Shown: positions 15,671 through 25,059, numbered from the stretch's first letter. The stretch is DNA of 60,981 nt from CAZHOV01 sp964534315 (GCA_964534315.1 CAZHOV010000012.1:1-60981); one strand, 5' to 3'. Translations and numbers: made by a program. Notes: a model not told the origin generated them from the sequence alone.

Positions 15671-15703
15671 GATATAGAACTATTTTATAATTCTCTTTGA
15701 GGT

Positions 15704-16012
15704 ATGAATCAAAAAATCCGGATTAAACTCCGTTCTTATGACCACAACTTGGTCGATAAGTCGACGGAAAAAATCGTAAAGACGGTACGTAACAGTGGTG
15801 CTGTAGTAACTGGACCGATTCCGCTGCCATCCGAGAAAGAAATTTTTACCGTGCTTCGTTCGCCGCACGTCAATAAAAAATCTCGGGAGCAGTTTCAGTT
15901 GCGTACACACAAACGCCTGATCGAAATTTACACGCCAACCCAGAAAACAGTCGACGCTTTGTCGAAATTGGAACTGCCAAGTGGTGTAGACATTCAGGTA
16001 AAATTGACGTGA
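15704..16012 (+). CDS. rpsJ: 30S ribosomal protein S10
   Basis: This 102-residue protein shows the S10 signatures KIRIKLRSYDHNLVDKS at the start and SPHVNKKSREQFQLRTHKRL in the middle. In other bacteria S10 (NusE) also takes part in antitermination. It opens the S10 ribosomal cluster, 33 bases after the terminator that ends the str operon. No consensus promoter is obvious in that short gap. Confidence 0.97.
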   Translation: MNQKIRIKLRSYDHNLVDKSTEKIVKTVRNSGAVVTGPIPLPSEKEIFTVLRSPHVNKKSREQFQLRTHKRLIEIYTPTQKTVDALSKLELPSGVDIQVKLT

Positions 16013-16175
16013 TGGTTATTCCCATCCATTTATTGTAAGTTGATTCGAAAACTCAAATTTAATGCATTCATGCCCGCGTCGGTAATTTGACCGTGGAGCA
16101 CTAAACAGGTGTATCTATCCTGGATGTATTTAGAGTTTTCTTCATTATTTTGATTAACCAAAAATACGCATTAAC

Positions 16176-16796
16176 GTGAATGGCTTAATAGGTAGAAAAA
16201 TAGGCATGACCAGTATCTACGATAACGAAGGTAGAAACCAGGCTTGTACCGTCGTTGAATTAGGCCCTTGTGTTGTTACTCAGGTGAAAACACAGGAGAC
16301 AGATGGTTATGACGCCCTTCAAATTGGTTTTGGAGAAGCGAAGTTGAAGAATACAACAAAGCCCATGAGAGGGCATTTCGATAAAGCGAAAACAGCCCCT
16401 AAACACAAGGTGGTCGAATTTCGGGATTTCGATATAGAAAAAGCAATTGGAGATATCATTAAAGTTGAGGAAATTTTTGTTGAAGGAGATTTTGTCAATG
16501 TAATCGGTACATCCAAAGGTAAAGGCTTCCAGGGGGTCGTCAAACGTCACGGTTTTGCCGGGGTAAACGACGCCACTCACGGTCAGCATAACCGCCAAAG
16601 AGCTCCCGGATCTATCGGAGCAGCTTCCTATCCTGCAAAGGTGTTCAAAGGAATGCGTATGGCCGGCAGAACCGGAGGTAAACGCGTGAAAACGCTTAAT
16701 TTGAAAGTACTGAAAGTACTTCCTGAAAAAAATCTACTCCTCGTCAAAGGAGCTATCCCCGGTCATAAAGGGGCATTTGTTATCATTGAAAAATAA
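16176..16796 (+). CDS. rplC: 50S ribosomal protein L3
   Basis: This 206-residue protein begins at GTG 16176 (MNGLIGRKIGMTSIYD), since no in-frame ATG fits the family start. The L3 loop that reaches the peptidyl-transferase centre is clear: GTSKGKGFQGVVKRHGFAG, then THGQHNRQRAPGSIGA. The 163-base gap before it (16013-16175) is the longest inside the cluster and contains no gene; it could hold a leader structure, but I see no decisive hairpin. Confidence 0.97.
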   Translation: MNGLIGRKIGMTSIYDNEGRNQACTVVELGPCVVTQVKTQETDGYDALQIGFGEAKLKNTTKPMRGHFDKAKTAPKHKVVEFRDFDIEKAIGDIIKVEEIFVEGDFVNVIGTSKGKGFQGVVKRHGFAGVNDATHGQHNRQRAPGSIGAASYPAKVFKGMRMAGRTGGKRVKTLNLKVLKVLPEKNLLLVKGAIPGHKGAFVIIEK

Positions 16797-16803
16797 TTGA
16801 CCA

Positions 16804-17433
16804 ATGTTGAAATTGGATGTTTATAATATCGATGGAAATAAAACAGGTAGCCAGATCAATCTACCTGAAAATATCTTTGGCGAAGAGCCAAATGACCATG
16901 TCGTCTATCTAGCTGTCAAGCAATATCTTGCTAATCAACGACAAGGTACTCATAAAGCGAAGGAACGAAATGAAGTCGCTGGCTCCGGAAAAAAGATAAA
17001 AAGACAAAAAGGTACGGGTACTGCCCGTGCAGGCGATATCAAAAACCCGTTGTTTCGCGGTGGAGGACGTGTTTTCGGACCCCAGCCTCGCGATTATGTC
17101 GTGCGCCTAAATAAAAAGGTGAAGACGTTGGCCCGGAAAGTAGTGCTTTCCAAGAAAGCTGCCGATGAGAATATTCTGGTTGTTGAGGATTTTACATTCG
17201 AAACTCCAAAAACCGGTGAGTACTATAATATCCTCAAAAACCTTGAGGTTAATAATACCAAAACACTCCTGGTTTTGCCGGATCACGATGAAATGCTCTA
17301 CTTATCTTGCCGCAATATACCCAACGCCAAAATCACTCGTGTTCAGGACCTCAATACCTATGAGATCATGAATGCCGGCAAAGTTATTTTCGCGCTTGGT
17401 GCAATAGAGCAAATAAAAGGAGCAATGGTTTAA
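16804..17433 (+). CDS. rplD: 50S ribosomal protein L4
   Basis: This 209-residue protein carries the L4 exit-tunnel loop: GTHKAKERNEVAGSGKKIKR, then QKGTGTARAGDIKNPLFRGG. In proteobacteria L4 represses its own operon. Whether it does so here cannot be seen. It starts 7 bases after rplC. Confidence 0.97.
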   Translation: MLKLDVYNIDGNKTGSQINLPENIFGEEPNDHVVYLAVKQYLANQRQGTHKAKERNEVAGSGKKIKRQKGTGTARAGDIKNPLFRGGGRVFGPQPRDYVVRLNKKVKTLARKVVLSKKAADENILVVEDFTFETPKTGEYYNILKNLEVNNTKTLLVLPDHDEMLYLSCRNIPNAKITRVQDLNTYEIMNAGKVIFALGAIEQIKGAMV

Positions 17434-17470
17434 TATTATCTTCAAAAGAAGATCAAAAATAGTTAGCAAA

Positions 17471-17767
17471 ATGGCAAAAACAGTCTTAATAAAACCAATA
17501 ATTTCCGAAAAGGCCGAACGTCTTTCTGAGGAGTTCAACCAGTATACCTTTGTCGTCGACAAAAAAGCTAATAAAATTGAAATAAAAAAAGCAATCGAAG
17601 AGCTGTATAATGTAAATGTCGAAAAAGTTCAGACAATGGTGATGCCTGGTAAAGAGAAAAGCAGAGGAACCCGGACGGGAGTGATCAAAGGAAGAATTCC
17701 TTCCTATAAGAAAGCAATTGTTAAGCTTGCCTTTGGCGAAGAAATCGACTTTTACGGAGATATTTAA
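17471..17767 (+). CDS. rplW: 50S ribosomal protein L23
   Basis: This 98-residue protein sits at the tunnel exit and docks trigger factor and SRP. Conserved are KPIISEKAERLSEE, FVVDKKANKIEIKKAIEELY and the basic loop KEKSRGTRTG. Confidence 0.96.
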   Translation: MAKTVLIKPIISEKAERLSEEFNQYTFVVDKKANKIEIKKAIEELYNVNVEKVQTMVMPGKEKSRGTRTGVIKGRIPSYKKAIVKLAFGEEIDFYGDI

Positions 17768-17849
17768 TGCCGACAAATTGTTTATTTCGGCTCTTGTTTA
17801 ATGAAGCAAATAGAAGGTAAATCCTTCAGATCTATAAAACTATAAGAAA

Positions 17850-18680
17850 ATGGCAGTTAAGAAATACAACCCGGTTACTCCAGGAACCCGACATAAGATC
17901 GGACTTTCGCTATCTGAGATTACAACCAGTAAGCCAGAAAAAAGTCTGTTGGCACCCTTGAAGAAAAAGGGGGGTAGAAATAACCAAGGTCGGATGACCA
18001 TGCGCCAAAGAGGGGGAGGACACAAAAGAAGATACCGTATCATCGACTTCAAGCGGGATAAGGAGAATCAACCGGCAACGGTTAAATCCATTGAGTACGA
18101 TCCGAATAGATCGGCTTTCATCTCCTTGGTTCAATATGAAGATGGTGAAAAGAGATATATTATCGCTCCAGACGGTTTGAAGGTAGGAGATACCATAAAA
18201 TCCGGAAAAGGCACTTCTCCGGAAATCGGGAATGCGCTTTACCTTTCGGAAATCCCGTTAGGTTCCATGATTCATGCTATAGAGTTGCAACCTAAACAGG
18301 GAGCGTCACTTGCACGGGCAGCAGGTACCTACGGCCAGCTTATGGGGCGAGAAGGAAAATACGCAGTGGTGAAACTTCCTTCTGGAGAGGTACGCAGGAT
18401 CTTATTAACGTGTAAAGCAACGATTGGTACCACTTCAAATCCAGACCATACGCTGCAAGTGTCCGGAAAAGCCGGGCGTAGCCGATGGAAAGGCAGAAGA
18501 CCTCGTGTAAGAGGGGTAGCCATGAACCCGGTTGATCACCCAATGGGCGGTGGTGAAGGAAGAGCTTCAGGAGGACATCCAAGATCCAGAACCAGCGTAA
18601 TGGCCAAAGGCCAGAAGACACGAAAAAAGAAAAAGCATTCTTCAAGACTGATTGTTTCAAGACCAAAATCTAAGAGATAA
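17850..18680 (+). CDS. rplB: 50S ribosomal protein L2
   Basis: This 276-residue protein is the large 23S-binding protein needed for peptidyl transfer. It keeps RGGGHKRRYRIIDFKRDK near residue 50 and the C-terminal NPVDHPMGGGEGR with the functionally important His. An 82-base gap precedes it. Confidence 0.98.
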   Translation: MAVKKYNPVTPGTRHKIGLSLSEITTSKPEKSLLAPLKKKGGRNNQGRMTMRQRGGGHKRRYRIIDFKRDKENQPATVKSIEYDPNRSAFISLVQYEDGEKRYIIAPDGLKVGDTIKSGKGTSPEIGNALYLSEIPLGSMIHAIELQPKQGASLARAAGTYGQLMGREGKYAVVKLPSGEVRRILLTCKATIGTTSNPDHTLQVSGKAGRSRWKGRRPRVRGVAMNPVDHPMGGGEGRASGGHPRSRTSVMAKGQKTRKKKKHSSRLIVSRPKSKR

Positions 18681-18769
18681 TACATTGCTGGAAAGAACTT
18701 CAAATGACCGGACTATTGTCCTCGAAAATTTAGAAGCTCTTTTCATTAGCAAAATTTAAATTTTAACAA

Positions 18770-19036
18770 ATGGCTCGTTCAATTAAAAAAGGACCCTACG
18801 TATTCCATAAATTGCTGACTAAAGTAGAAAAAGCTCAGGAGTCAAAGAAAAAATCAGTGATCAAGACTTGGTCTCGATCATCAATGATTATTCCTGATAT
18901 GGTAGGCTTGACTATTGCCGTGCATAATGGAAAAACATTTGTTCCGGTATTTGTTACAGAAAATATGGTTGGACATAAACTCGGTGAGTTTTCTCCAACA
19001 CGAAGTTTTAAAGGACACTCCGGAAACAGGAAGTAA
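18770..19036 (+). CDS. rpsS: 30S ribosomal protein S19
   Basis: This 88-residue protein has the S19 start MARSIKKGPYV and the C-terminal signature GHKLGEFSPTRSFKGHSG. It lies 89 bases after rplB and 90 before rplV. Confidence 0.97.
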   Translation: MARSIKKGPYVFHKLLTKVEKAQESKKKSVIKTWSRSSMIIPDMVGLTIAVHNGKTFVPVFVTENMVGHKLGEFSPTRSFKGHSGNRK

Positions 19037-19126
19037 TATTTTTTCATTTTTATTGATAAACAATAATCGAATTTTCTGCTCCGGGGAAGTTACCCCTGGT
19101 AAGAAAATATCAAATACTGAAGTACG

Positions 19127-19525
19127 ATGGAAGCAGTAGCTAAATTAAAAAATTGTCCGATGTCCGCCAGAAAAATGCGGTTGGTCGTTGACAACATCCG
19201 CGGTAAAAATGTAGAAGAAGCGCTGGATGTGCTAAGGTTTACCAAAAAAGAAGCATCGGTCTGGTTAGAAAAATTACTCCTCTCGGCAATTTCAAATTGG
19301 GAGTATAAGCTGGGAATGGGCTTGAGTGCTGATGATTACGATCTGTATATCAAAACCGCTTTTGTAGACGATGGTCCAATGCTGAAGCGGTTTCGCCCGG
19401 CACCGCACGGTCGAGCACACCGGATACGGAAACGAACGAATCACGTAACATTGGTAGTTGAGAATCGAATTGATATAGATGTGGAGGAAGAGGCAGAAGA
19501 TGCTGTATTATACGAAGAAGAATAA
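19127..19525 (+). CDS. rplV: 50S ribosomal protein L22
   Basis: This 132-residue tunnel protein has NCPMSARKMRLVVDNIRGK at the start and the beta-hairpin tip KRFRPAPHGRAHRIRKRTNH, where macrolide-resistance changes occur in other species. The acidic C-terminal tail (DVEEEAEDAVLYEEE) is longer than in short homologues. Confidence 0.96.
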   Translation: MEAVAKLKNCPMSARKMRLVVDNIRGKNVEEALDVLRFTKKEASVWLEKLLLSAISNWEYKLGMGLSADDYDLYIKTAFVDDGPMLKRFRPAPHGRAHRIRKRTNHVTLVVENRIDIDVEEEAEDAVLYEEE

Positions 19526-19558
19526 TCAAAATTGTTAGCTTTTAATATCTGAAATTTT

Positions 19559-20281
19559 ATGGGTCAGAAAACGAATCCAATAGGTAATAGACTGGGAATT
19601 ATTAGAGGATGGGAGTCCAACTGGTTCGGTGGAAAAGATTTCGCCGACAAGGTGGTAGAGGATGAAAAAATACGGAACTATCTCCGCGCTAGAATCCGCA
19701 AAGGAGGAATTGCCCGAATTATTATCGAACGAACGTTGAAGCGTATTACCGTAACTATCCACACCTCTCGACCGGGAATTATCATCGGGAAAGGCGGTCA
19801 GGAAGTTGATCGGATTCGCGAAGAGCTTAAAAAATTAACGGGTAAGGATGTACAGATCAATATTATCGAGATCCGAAAGCCGGAACTAGATGCTAATATT
19901 GTCGGAGAATCTATTGCCAAGCAGCTTGAAGCCCGGATCAATTACCGAAGAGCTTCTAAAATGGCGATTCAGTCTACTATGAGAGCAGGCGCTCAAGGGA
20001 TCAAAGTGCGCATCGCCGGTCGTTTGAATGGTGCGGAAATGGCGCGAACGGAAGAGTTCAAACAAGGACGTACGCCATTGCACACTTATCGAGCCGATAT
20101 TGACTATGCGCTTGTTGAAGCTTTTACTATCTATGGTAAAATCGGGGTCAAAGTGTGGATCTTTAAAGGTGAAGTTCTTGGGAAACGCGATTTATCTCCA
20201 AATGTAGGTTCTCCTAAGAAATCAAGAGGCGGAGGCCGAAGAAGAGGCGGAGGCGGAAGAAATAATAAAGGCGGGCGCTAG
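19559..20281 (+). CDS. rpsC: 30S ribosomal protein S3
   Basis: This 240-residue protein starts MGQKTNPIGNRLGIIRGW. It contains the KH RNA-binding motif RPGIIIGKGGQEVDRIREEL and the C-terminal domain MRAGAQGIKVRIAGRLNGAE. It ends in a basic, Gly-rich tail (residues about 218-240), an extension common in Bacteroidota. Confidence 0.97.
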   Translation: MGQKTNPIGNRLGIIRGWESNWFGGKDFADKVVEDEKIRNYLRARIRKGGIARIIIERTLKRITVTIHTSRPGIIIGKGGQEVDRIREELKKLTGKDVQINIIEIRKPELDANIVGESIAKQLEARINYRRASKMAIQSTMRAGAQGIKVRIAGRLNGAEMARTEEFKQGRTPLHTYRADIDYALVEAFTIYGKIGVKVWIFKGEVLGKRDLSPNVGSPKKSRGGGRRRGGGGRNNKGGR

Positions 20282-20378
20282 AAAATTAGCAAAAAAAGCC
20301 TTACCTTTGCCGAACTTTTTCAGAAAAAGCGTTTGTTAGCAGAAATGCTATTTTTTTAAAAGATTAAACAGTAAAATC

Positions 20379-20798
20379 ATGTTACAACCAAAAAGGACGA
20401 AATACCGAAAGCAGCAGAAAGGCCGATATAACGGACTAGCCCACAGGGGAAGCAATATTTCGTTCGGTTCTTTTGGAATAAAAGCCACTACTTCCGGCCG
20501 TATTACAAGTAGACAGATTGAAGCGGCACGTATTGCCCTCAATCGTTACATGAAAAGAGAGGGTAGCGTTTGGATTCGGATATTTCCAGATAAACCCATC
20601 ACTGCTAAGCCTTTGGAAGTACGTATGGGTAAAGGTAAGGGAGCACTTGATCATTATGTGGCTCCGATCAAGCCTGGTAGAATGATTTTTGAAGTGGATG
20701 GCGTTTCGTTAGAAGTAGCTAAAGAAGCCCTTCGTTTGGCCGCTCAAAAGCTACCTGTACAGACTAAGTTTATTGTCCGCCATGATTATGCTTATTAA
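20379..20798 (+). CDS. rplP: 50S ribosomal protein L16
   Basis: This 139-residue protein shows MLQPKRTKYRKQQKGR at the start, ITSRQIEAARIALNRYMKR, and RMGKGKGALDHYVAPIKPGR. It sits near the A-site tRNA elbow. A 97-base gap separates it from rpsC. Confidence 0.97.
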   Translation: MLQPKRTKYRKQQKGRYNGLAHRGSNISFGSFGIKATTSGRITSRQIEAARIALNRYMKREGSVWIRIFPDKPITAKPLEVRMGKGKGALDHYVAPIKPGRMIFEVDGVSLEVAKEALRLAAQKLPVQTKFIVRHDYAY

Positions 20799-20822
20799 TT
20801 CGACTTTTAAAATAATAATATA

Positions 20823-21086
20823 ATGGCAACCAAGAAATTTTTAATGCTTCAGGATTTTACCGACGAGGAGTTGATGAACGACCTGAAAGAAACTGAAGCA
20901 CAATACCAACAAATGAAGTTTGACCATGCCATCAAAGGTTTGGATAACCCGTTGGCATTGAAAGAGGTGCGTCGAAATATCGCCCGGTTGAAAACGGAAA
21001 TACGAAGAAGAGAAGTGGCAAGAATGTCAGCAGAAGAAATTGCCGGAAGAACCCGCATTAGAAACCGAAGAAAAAGAAAGAAATAA
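20823..21086 (+). CDS. rpmC: 50S ribosomal protein L29
   Basis: This 87-residue protein has the core QQMKFDHAIKGLDNPLALKE and VRRNIARLKTEIRRRE. It is about 20 residues longer than typical L29 because of a basic C-terminal tail rich in Arg. Confidence 0.95.
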   Translation: MATKKFLMLQDFTDEELMNDLKETEAQYQQMKFDHAIKGLDNPLALKEVRRNIARLKTEIRRREVARMSAEEIAGRTRIRNRRKRKK

Positions 21087-21097
21087 TTTTTTAAGCA

Positions 21098-21355
21098 ATG
21101 GAAGATAGAAATCTTAGAAAACAACGTATCGGTGTAGTCGCGAGTACTAGCATGAATAAAACGATCACCGTTTCCGTTCAGCGTAGATTGCAACACCCGA
21201 TCTATGGAAAATTCGTCAAGAAAAGCCGTAAGTTTATGGCGCATGACGAAAATAACGAGTGTGGCGTTGGCGATAAAGTGCGGATCATGGAGACCCGCCC
21301 CATGAGTAAGAATAAGCGCTGGAGATTGGTGGAGATCCTTGAAAAAGCCAAGTAA
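21098..21355 (+). CDS. rpsQ: 30S ribosomal protein S17
   Basis: This 85-residue OB-fold protein contains RKQRIGVVASTSMNKTITVS, then HPIYGKFVKKSRKFMAHDE and GDKVRIMETRPMSKNKRWRL, the S17 pattern. Confidence 0.96.
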   Translation: MEDRNLRKQRIGVVASTSMNKTITVSVQRRLQHPIYGKFVKKSRKFMAHDENNECGVGDKVRIMETRPMSKNKRWRLVEILEKAK

Positions 21356-21427
21356 TATTTCCAAAGGGAAACAGCAGGGCATGTTTTTTATTGGTATTAA
21401 GTCCTTTAATTTCAAATTATTTGAGTC

Positions 21428-21793
21428 ATGATTCAACAAGAAACCCGATTAAGAGTGGCTGATAACTCAGGAGCAAAAGAAGTCCTGTGTATAAAAGTGC
21501 TTGGAGGTTCGAAAAGACGATACGCTTCTATTGGTGATACCATCGTTGTAAGCGTTAAGGATTCTTCTCCCGGGGGAATAAAGAAAGGAACTGTTTCTAA
21601 AGCAGTTGTAGTGAGAACGAAGAAAGAAATCCGCCGGAAAGATGGTTCGTATATCCGATTTGACGATAATGCGGTAGTCTTGCTGAACAACGCAGACGAA
21701 CCCAGGGGAACTCGTATCTTCGGACCGGTTGCACGTGAACTCAGAGAACGAGACTATATGAGAATCATTTCTCTGGCACCTGAAGTGCTTTAA
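21428..21793 (+). CDS. rplN: 50S ribosomal protein L14
   Basis: This 121-residue protein begins MIQQETRLRVADNSGAKEV. It has the signature VVRTKKEIRRKDGSYIRFDD and NAVVLLNNADEPRGTRIFGP. It lies 72 bases after rpsQ. Confidence 0.97.
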   Translation: MIQQETRLRVADNSGAKEVLCIKVLGGSKRRYASIGDTIVVSVKDSSPGGIKKGTVSKAVVVRTKKEIRRKDGSYIRFDDNAVVLLNNADEPRGTRIFGPVARELRERDYMRIISLAPEVL

Positions 21794-21825
21794 TTTTTTT
21801 GAATTAATTTCGAACAACTGCAGCT

Positions 21826-22170
21826 ATGTCAAAAAAATCAACAAATAAACGGTTTGCTCCCAAATTGCATGTCAAAAAGGGAGATAGAGTAATGGTCATT
21901 TCTGGTGACTATAAAGGTACGGTGGGTGAAGTATTGGAAGTGTTCCCCAAAAAAAATAAAGCAATCGTTGAAGAGGTCAATATCCGTAAAAAGCATATGC
22001 GTCCTACCAACGATAATCCGGGAGGTATTATTGACATGCCTGCTCCGATCCACCTTTCCAATCTCATGCTGATCGACCCTAAAACAGGAGAACCGACCCG
22101 TATTGGACGGAAAATGATCGACGGGAAATTGGTAAGATATTCCAAAAAATCTGAAGAAATTATTAAGTGA
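21826..22170 (+). CDS. rplX: 50S ribosomal protein L24
   Basis: This 114-residue protein contains the KOW motif KKGDRVMVISGDYKGTVGEV and the conserved GGIIDMPAPIHLSNLMLID. Its TGA stop shares its A with the ATG of rplE, so translation of the two is coupled. Confidence 0.96.
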   Translation: MSKKSTNKRFAPKLHVKKGDRVMVISGDYKGTVGEVLEVFPKKNKAIVEEVNIRKKHMRPTNDNPGGIIDMPAPIHLSNLMLIDPKTGEPTRIGRKMIDGKLVRYSKKSEEIIK

Positions 22171-22727
22171 TGAAATATACACCTAGACTCTGGAAGAAAT
22201 ATAGAGAGGAAGTCGTTCCAAAACTGATGGAAGAATTTAATTACAAGTCCGTCATGGAGGTTCCTCGTATCGAAAAGGTTTGCATTAACCAAGGAATCGG
22301 AGGGGCAACTCAAGATAAGAAAGTGGTCGAATCTGCACTCAACGAAATGACAGTCATCGCCGGCCAAAAGGCAGTTCCTACGAAGGCAAAGAAATCTGTG
22401 TCGAACTTTAAGCTGCGCGAAGGAATGACTATTGGGGTTCGAGTAACCCTTCGTAAAAGTAGAATGTATGAATTCCTCGACCGGTTTATCTCTGTCGCTC
22501 TCCCAAGGGTACGTGACTTCCAAGGGGTTAATGATAAAAGTTTTGACGGTAGAGGAAATTATTCAGTTGGGATAACGGAACAAATTATCTTTCCTGAAAT
22601 CGACCTGGATAAAGTGCCTCGCATAACTGGTATGGATATCAGTATCGTCACTACTGCCAAAACAGATGCAGAAGCATTGGCACTCCTCAAATATCTTGGA
22701 TTGCCGTTCAAAAACCAACGTAATTAA
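22170..22727 (+). CDS. rplE: 50S ribosomal protein L5
   Basis: This 185-residue 5S-rRNA-binding protein starts at ATG 22170 (MKYTPRLWKKYREEV), which overlaps the rplX stop. Conserved stretches are PRIEKVCINQGIGGATQDKK, TKAKKSVSNFKLREGMTIGV and GRGNYSVGITEQIIFPEI. Confidence 0.97.
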   Translation: MKYTPRLWKKYREEVVPKLMEEFNYKSVMEVPRIEKVCINQGIGGATQDKKVVESALNEMTVIAGQKAVPTKAKKSVSNFKLREGMTIGVRVTLRKSRMYEFLDRFISVALPRVRDFQGVNDKSFDGRGNYSVGITEQIIFPEIDLDKVPRITGMDISIVTTAKTDAEALALLKYLGLPFKNQRN

Positions 22728-22756
22728 ATCGAAAATACTTAAAACGTTAAAATAAA

Positions 22757-23026
22757 ATGGCAAGAAAATCTCTAATTGCACGAGAAAAAAAGCGCCAAAA
22801 ATTAGTCGCAAAGTACGCTGAACTCCGGAAGAAATTGAAAGAAGAAGGAGATTACGAAGCATTGGATAAACTACCAAGAAATGCATCTCCCGTCCGCCTG
22901 CATAATCGCTGCCGGCTGACAGGTCGTCCGAAAGGATATATGCGTAAATTTGGTATTTCAAGAGTAGCTTTCAGAAAGATGGCCCTCGAAGGAAAAATTC
23001 CAGGTGTAACTAAAGCAAGCTGGTAA
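22757..23026 (+). CDS. rpsN: 30S ribosomal protein S14, zinc-free form
   Basis: This 89-residue protein starts MARKSLIAREKKRQKLV and ends in NRCRLTGRPKGYMRKFGISR plus VAFRKMALEGKIPGVTKASW. Only one Cys is present, so this is the longer type that does not bind zinc. Confidence 0.97.
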   Translation: MARKSLIAREKKRQKLVAKYAELRKKLKEEGDYEALDKLPRNASPVRLHNRCRLTGRPKGYMRKFGISRVAFRKMALEGKIPGVTKASW

Positions 23027-23055
23027 GCGTATTTCTAAAATGTAAATTTATTAAA

Positions 23056-23460
23056 ATGGCAGTAACGGATTCCATTGGAGATTATTTAACACGTATTCGG
23101 AACGCCCAGCAGGCAAGACACCGAATCGTGGATATTCCGGCTTCGAATTTGAAAAAAGAGGTCACTAAAATCCTTTATGATCAAGGTTATATATTGAAGT
23201 ATAAGTTTGAAGATGATCAAGGACCTCAAGGGATTATCAAGATCGCCCTTAAGTATGATCCGCGCACGAAAGAGCCGGTGATCCGTAAATTGGGAAGGAT
23301 GAGTAAACCAGGTCTTCGAAAATATTCTAAAGCGGCAGATATCCCCAGGATTATCAATGGGCTCGGGATCGCTATCGTGTCAACCTCCCAAGGGCTGATG
23401 ACCGATAAGCAAGCCAGAAGAGAAAATGTAGGCGGAGAACTGCTTTGTTACGTATATTAA
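23056..23460 (+). CDS. rpsH: 30S ribosomal protein S8
   Basis: This 134-residue 16S-binding protein begins with DSIGDYLTRIRNAQQARHR and ends with GIAIVSTSQGLMTDKQARRE plus NVGGELLCYVY, the S8 signature. In E. coli S8 represses the spc operon; no comparable site is evident here. Confidence 0.97.
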   Translation: MAVTDSIGDYLTRIRNAQQARHRIVDIPASNLKKEVTKILYDQGYILKYKFEDDQGPQGIIKIALKYDPRTKEPVIRKLGRMSKPGLRKYSKAADIPRIINGLGIAIVSTSQGLMTDKQARRENVGGELLCYVY

Positions 23461-23509
23461 TCTATTATTGAAAATTATACCCTAAAGGGTTTGTTTAAAT
23501 TACAGCATT

Positions 23510-24064
23510 ATGTCTCGAATAGGTAAAGCTCCAATTAGTATTCCTTCGGGTGTGGAAATAAAAGTAGACGATGCCAACGTAGTAACGGTTAAAGGGCCAA
23601 AAGGAGAACTTATCCAAAAAATGGATCCTGATATTTCCCTGGAAATTGAGGATGGCACCCTGAATGTAGTACGGCCTACCGAACAGAAAAGACATCGTTC
23701 TTTGCATGGCCTTTATCGGTCTTTGATCAATAACATGGTTGAAGGGGTAACAAATGGCTTTGTAAAAGAATTAGAATTAGTAGGGGTAGGTTACCGGGTA
23801 AATAATACCGGCCAGCTATTGGAGTTGACCCTCGGGTATTCTCACCCAATCTATTTTTATCTACCAGATGAAATTGCAGTAGAAACTAAAATGGAAAAAG
23901 GAAAAAATCCTTCTATCAGACTAGAATCTACAGACAAGCAATTAGTTGGTCAAATTGCAGCAAAGATCAGATCCTTCAGAAAACCTGAGCCTTACAAAGG
24001 AAAAGGTATCCGCTTTAAAGACGAACAAATCCGTCGTAAAGCTGGTAAATCTGCAGGTGCTTAA
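23510..24064 (+). CDS. rplF: 50S ribosomal protein L6
   Basis: This 184-residue protein starts MSRIGKAPISIPSGVEIKV and carries the conserved C-terminal region IRSFRKPEPYKGKGIRFKDE. It contributes to the factor-binding site. Confidence 0.97.
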   Translation: MSRIGKAPISIPSGVEIKVDDANVVTVKGPKGELIQKMDPDISLEIEDGTLNVVRPTEQKRHRSLHGLYRSLINNMVEGVTNGFVKELELVGVGYRVNNTGQLLELTLGYSHPIYFYLPDEIAVETKMEKGKNPSIRLESTDKQLVGQIAAKIRSFRKPEPYKGKGIRFKDEQIRRKAGKSAGA

Positions 24065-24102
24065 TTATTTTAAATGCATTTATTGCGAAAACAAAAAGTG
24101 TC

Positions 24103-24456
24103 ATGAAACACACTAAAATAAGAAAAAGACGCTTAATTCGATATCGAATCCGAAAGACGATCAAAGGGACCGCAAACCGTCCCAGACTTTCTATTTTCCG
24201 AAGTAATAAAGCAATCTACGGGCAAGTCATCAACGACCTTACCGGGGAAACATTGGCTTCTGCCTCTTCTATTGAGGATAGTGTTCCTAAGGATGTAAAT
24301 AAAACAGAGCAAGCTAAGCACGTCGGAAAAATGCTCGGTGAAAGAATGATGCAACAGGATATTAAGCATATCGTATTCGATCGAAGCGGTTACTTGTACC
24401 ATGGTCGCGTTAAAGCTTTAGCAGATGGCGCGCGTGAGGCTGGGCTGAAATTTTAA
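24103..24456 (+). CDS. rplR: 50S ribosomal protein L18
   Basis: This 117-residue 5S-binding protein has RRLIRYRIRKTIKGTANRPR, LSIFRSNKAIYGQVIND and the terminal FDRSGYLYHGRVKALADGAR. Confidence 0.97.
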   Translation: MKHTKIRKRRLIRYRIRKTIKGTANRPRLSIFRSNKAIYGQVINDLTGETLASASSIEDSVPKDVNKTEQAKHVGKMLGERMMQQDIKHIVFDRSGYLYHGRVKALADGAREAGLKF

Positions 24457-24513
24457 TCATAAACGACTATTTTTCAAATCCGGATAACGGATAGCAGTAA
24501 TAAATAATTTCTA

Positions 24514-25032
24514 ATGGCAAGAAAAACTCCAGAGCGGATAAAACCGGCAGAGACAGAACTTAAAGAAAAGTTAGTTAACCTCAACCGGGTAGCTAAAGTA
24601 ACGAAAGGTGGACGTACCTTCAGCTTCGCTGCCATTGTGGTAGTGGGAGATGGTAACGGAACAGTAGGCCACGGTTTAGGAAAAGCCCGTGATGTGTCTG
24701 AGTCAATCTCCAAAGCAGTCGATGATGCAAAGAAGAACCTCATTAAAGTTCCACTTCATAAAGGAACGATACCGCACGAGCAAAAAGGTAAGTTTGGCGC
24801 CGGAAAGGTACTGATTAAGCCGGCAGCTGACGGTACCGGAGTGATCGCAGGTGGTGCCATGCGCGCTGTATTGGAGATCGCGGGTGTCCATAATGTTCTT
24901 GCTAAGTCTCAGGGGTCTTCCAATCCGCATAACGTGGTTAAAGCAACCATCGATGCGCTTTCCAAGCTTCGGGGCCCGCTGGAAGTTGCCAAGCAGCGAC
25001 GAGTGAAGCTGGATAAAGTATTTAATGGTTAA
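24514..25032 (+). CDS. rpsE: 30S ribosomal protein S5
   Basis: This 172-residue protein contains LVNLNRVAKVTKGGRTFSFA, VVVGDGNGTVGHGLGKARDV, and the second-domain signature GGAMRAVLEIAGVHNVLAKS. These residues shape translational accuracy. Confidence 0.97.
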   Translation: MARKTPERIKPAETELKEKLVNLNRVAKVTKGGRTFSFAAIVVVGDGNGTVGHGLGKARDVSESISKAVDDAKKNLIKVPLHKGTIPHEQKGKFGAGKVLIKPAADGTGVIAGGAMRAVLEIAGVHNVLAKSQGSSNPHNVVKATIDALSKLRGPLEVAKQRRVKLDKVFNG

Positions 25033-25059
25033 TTCACGGAAATTTAAAGCATTTTAGGA

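Noticed and set aside
20849..21439. 196-residue minus-strand frame
   Set aside because: It is antisense to rpmC and rpsQ and has no recognisable domain.
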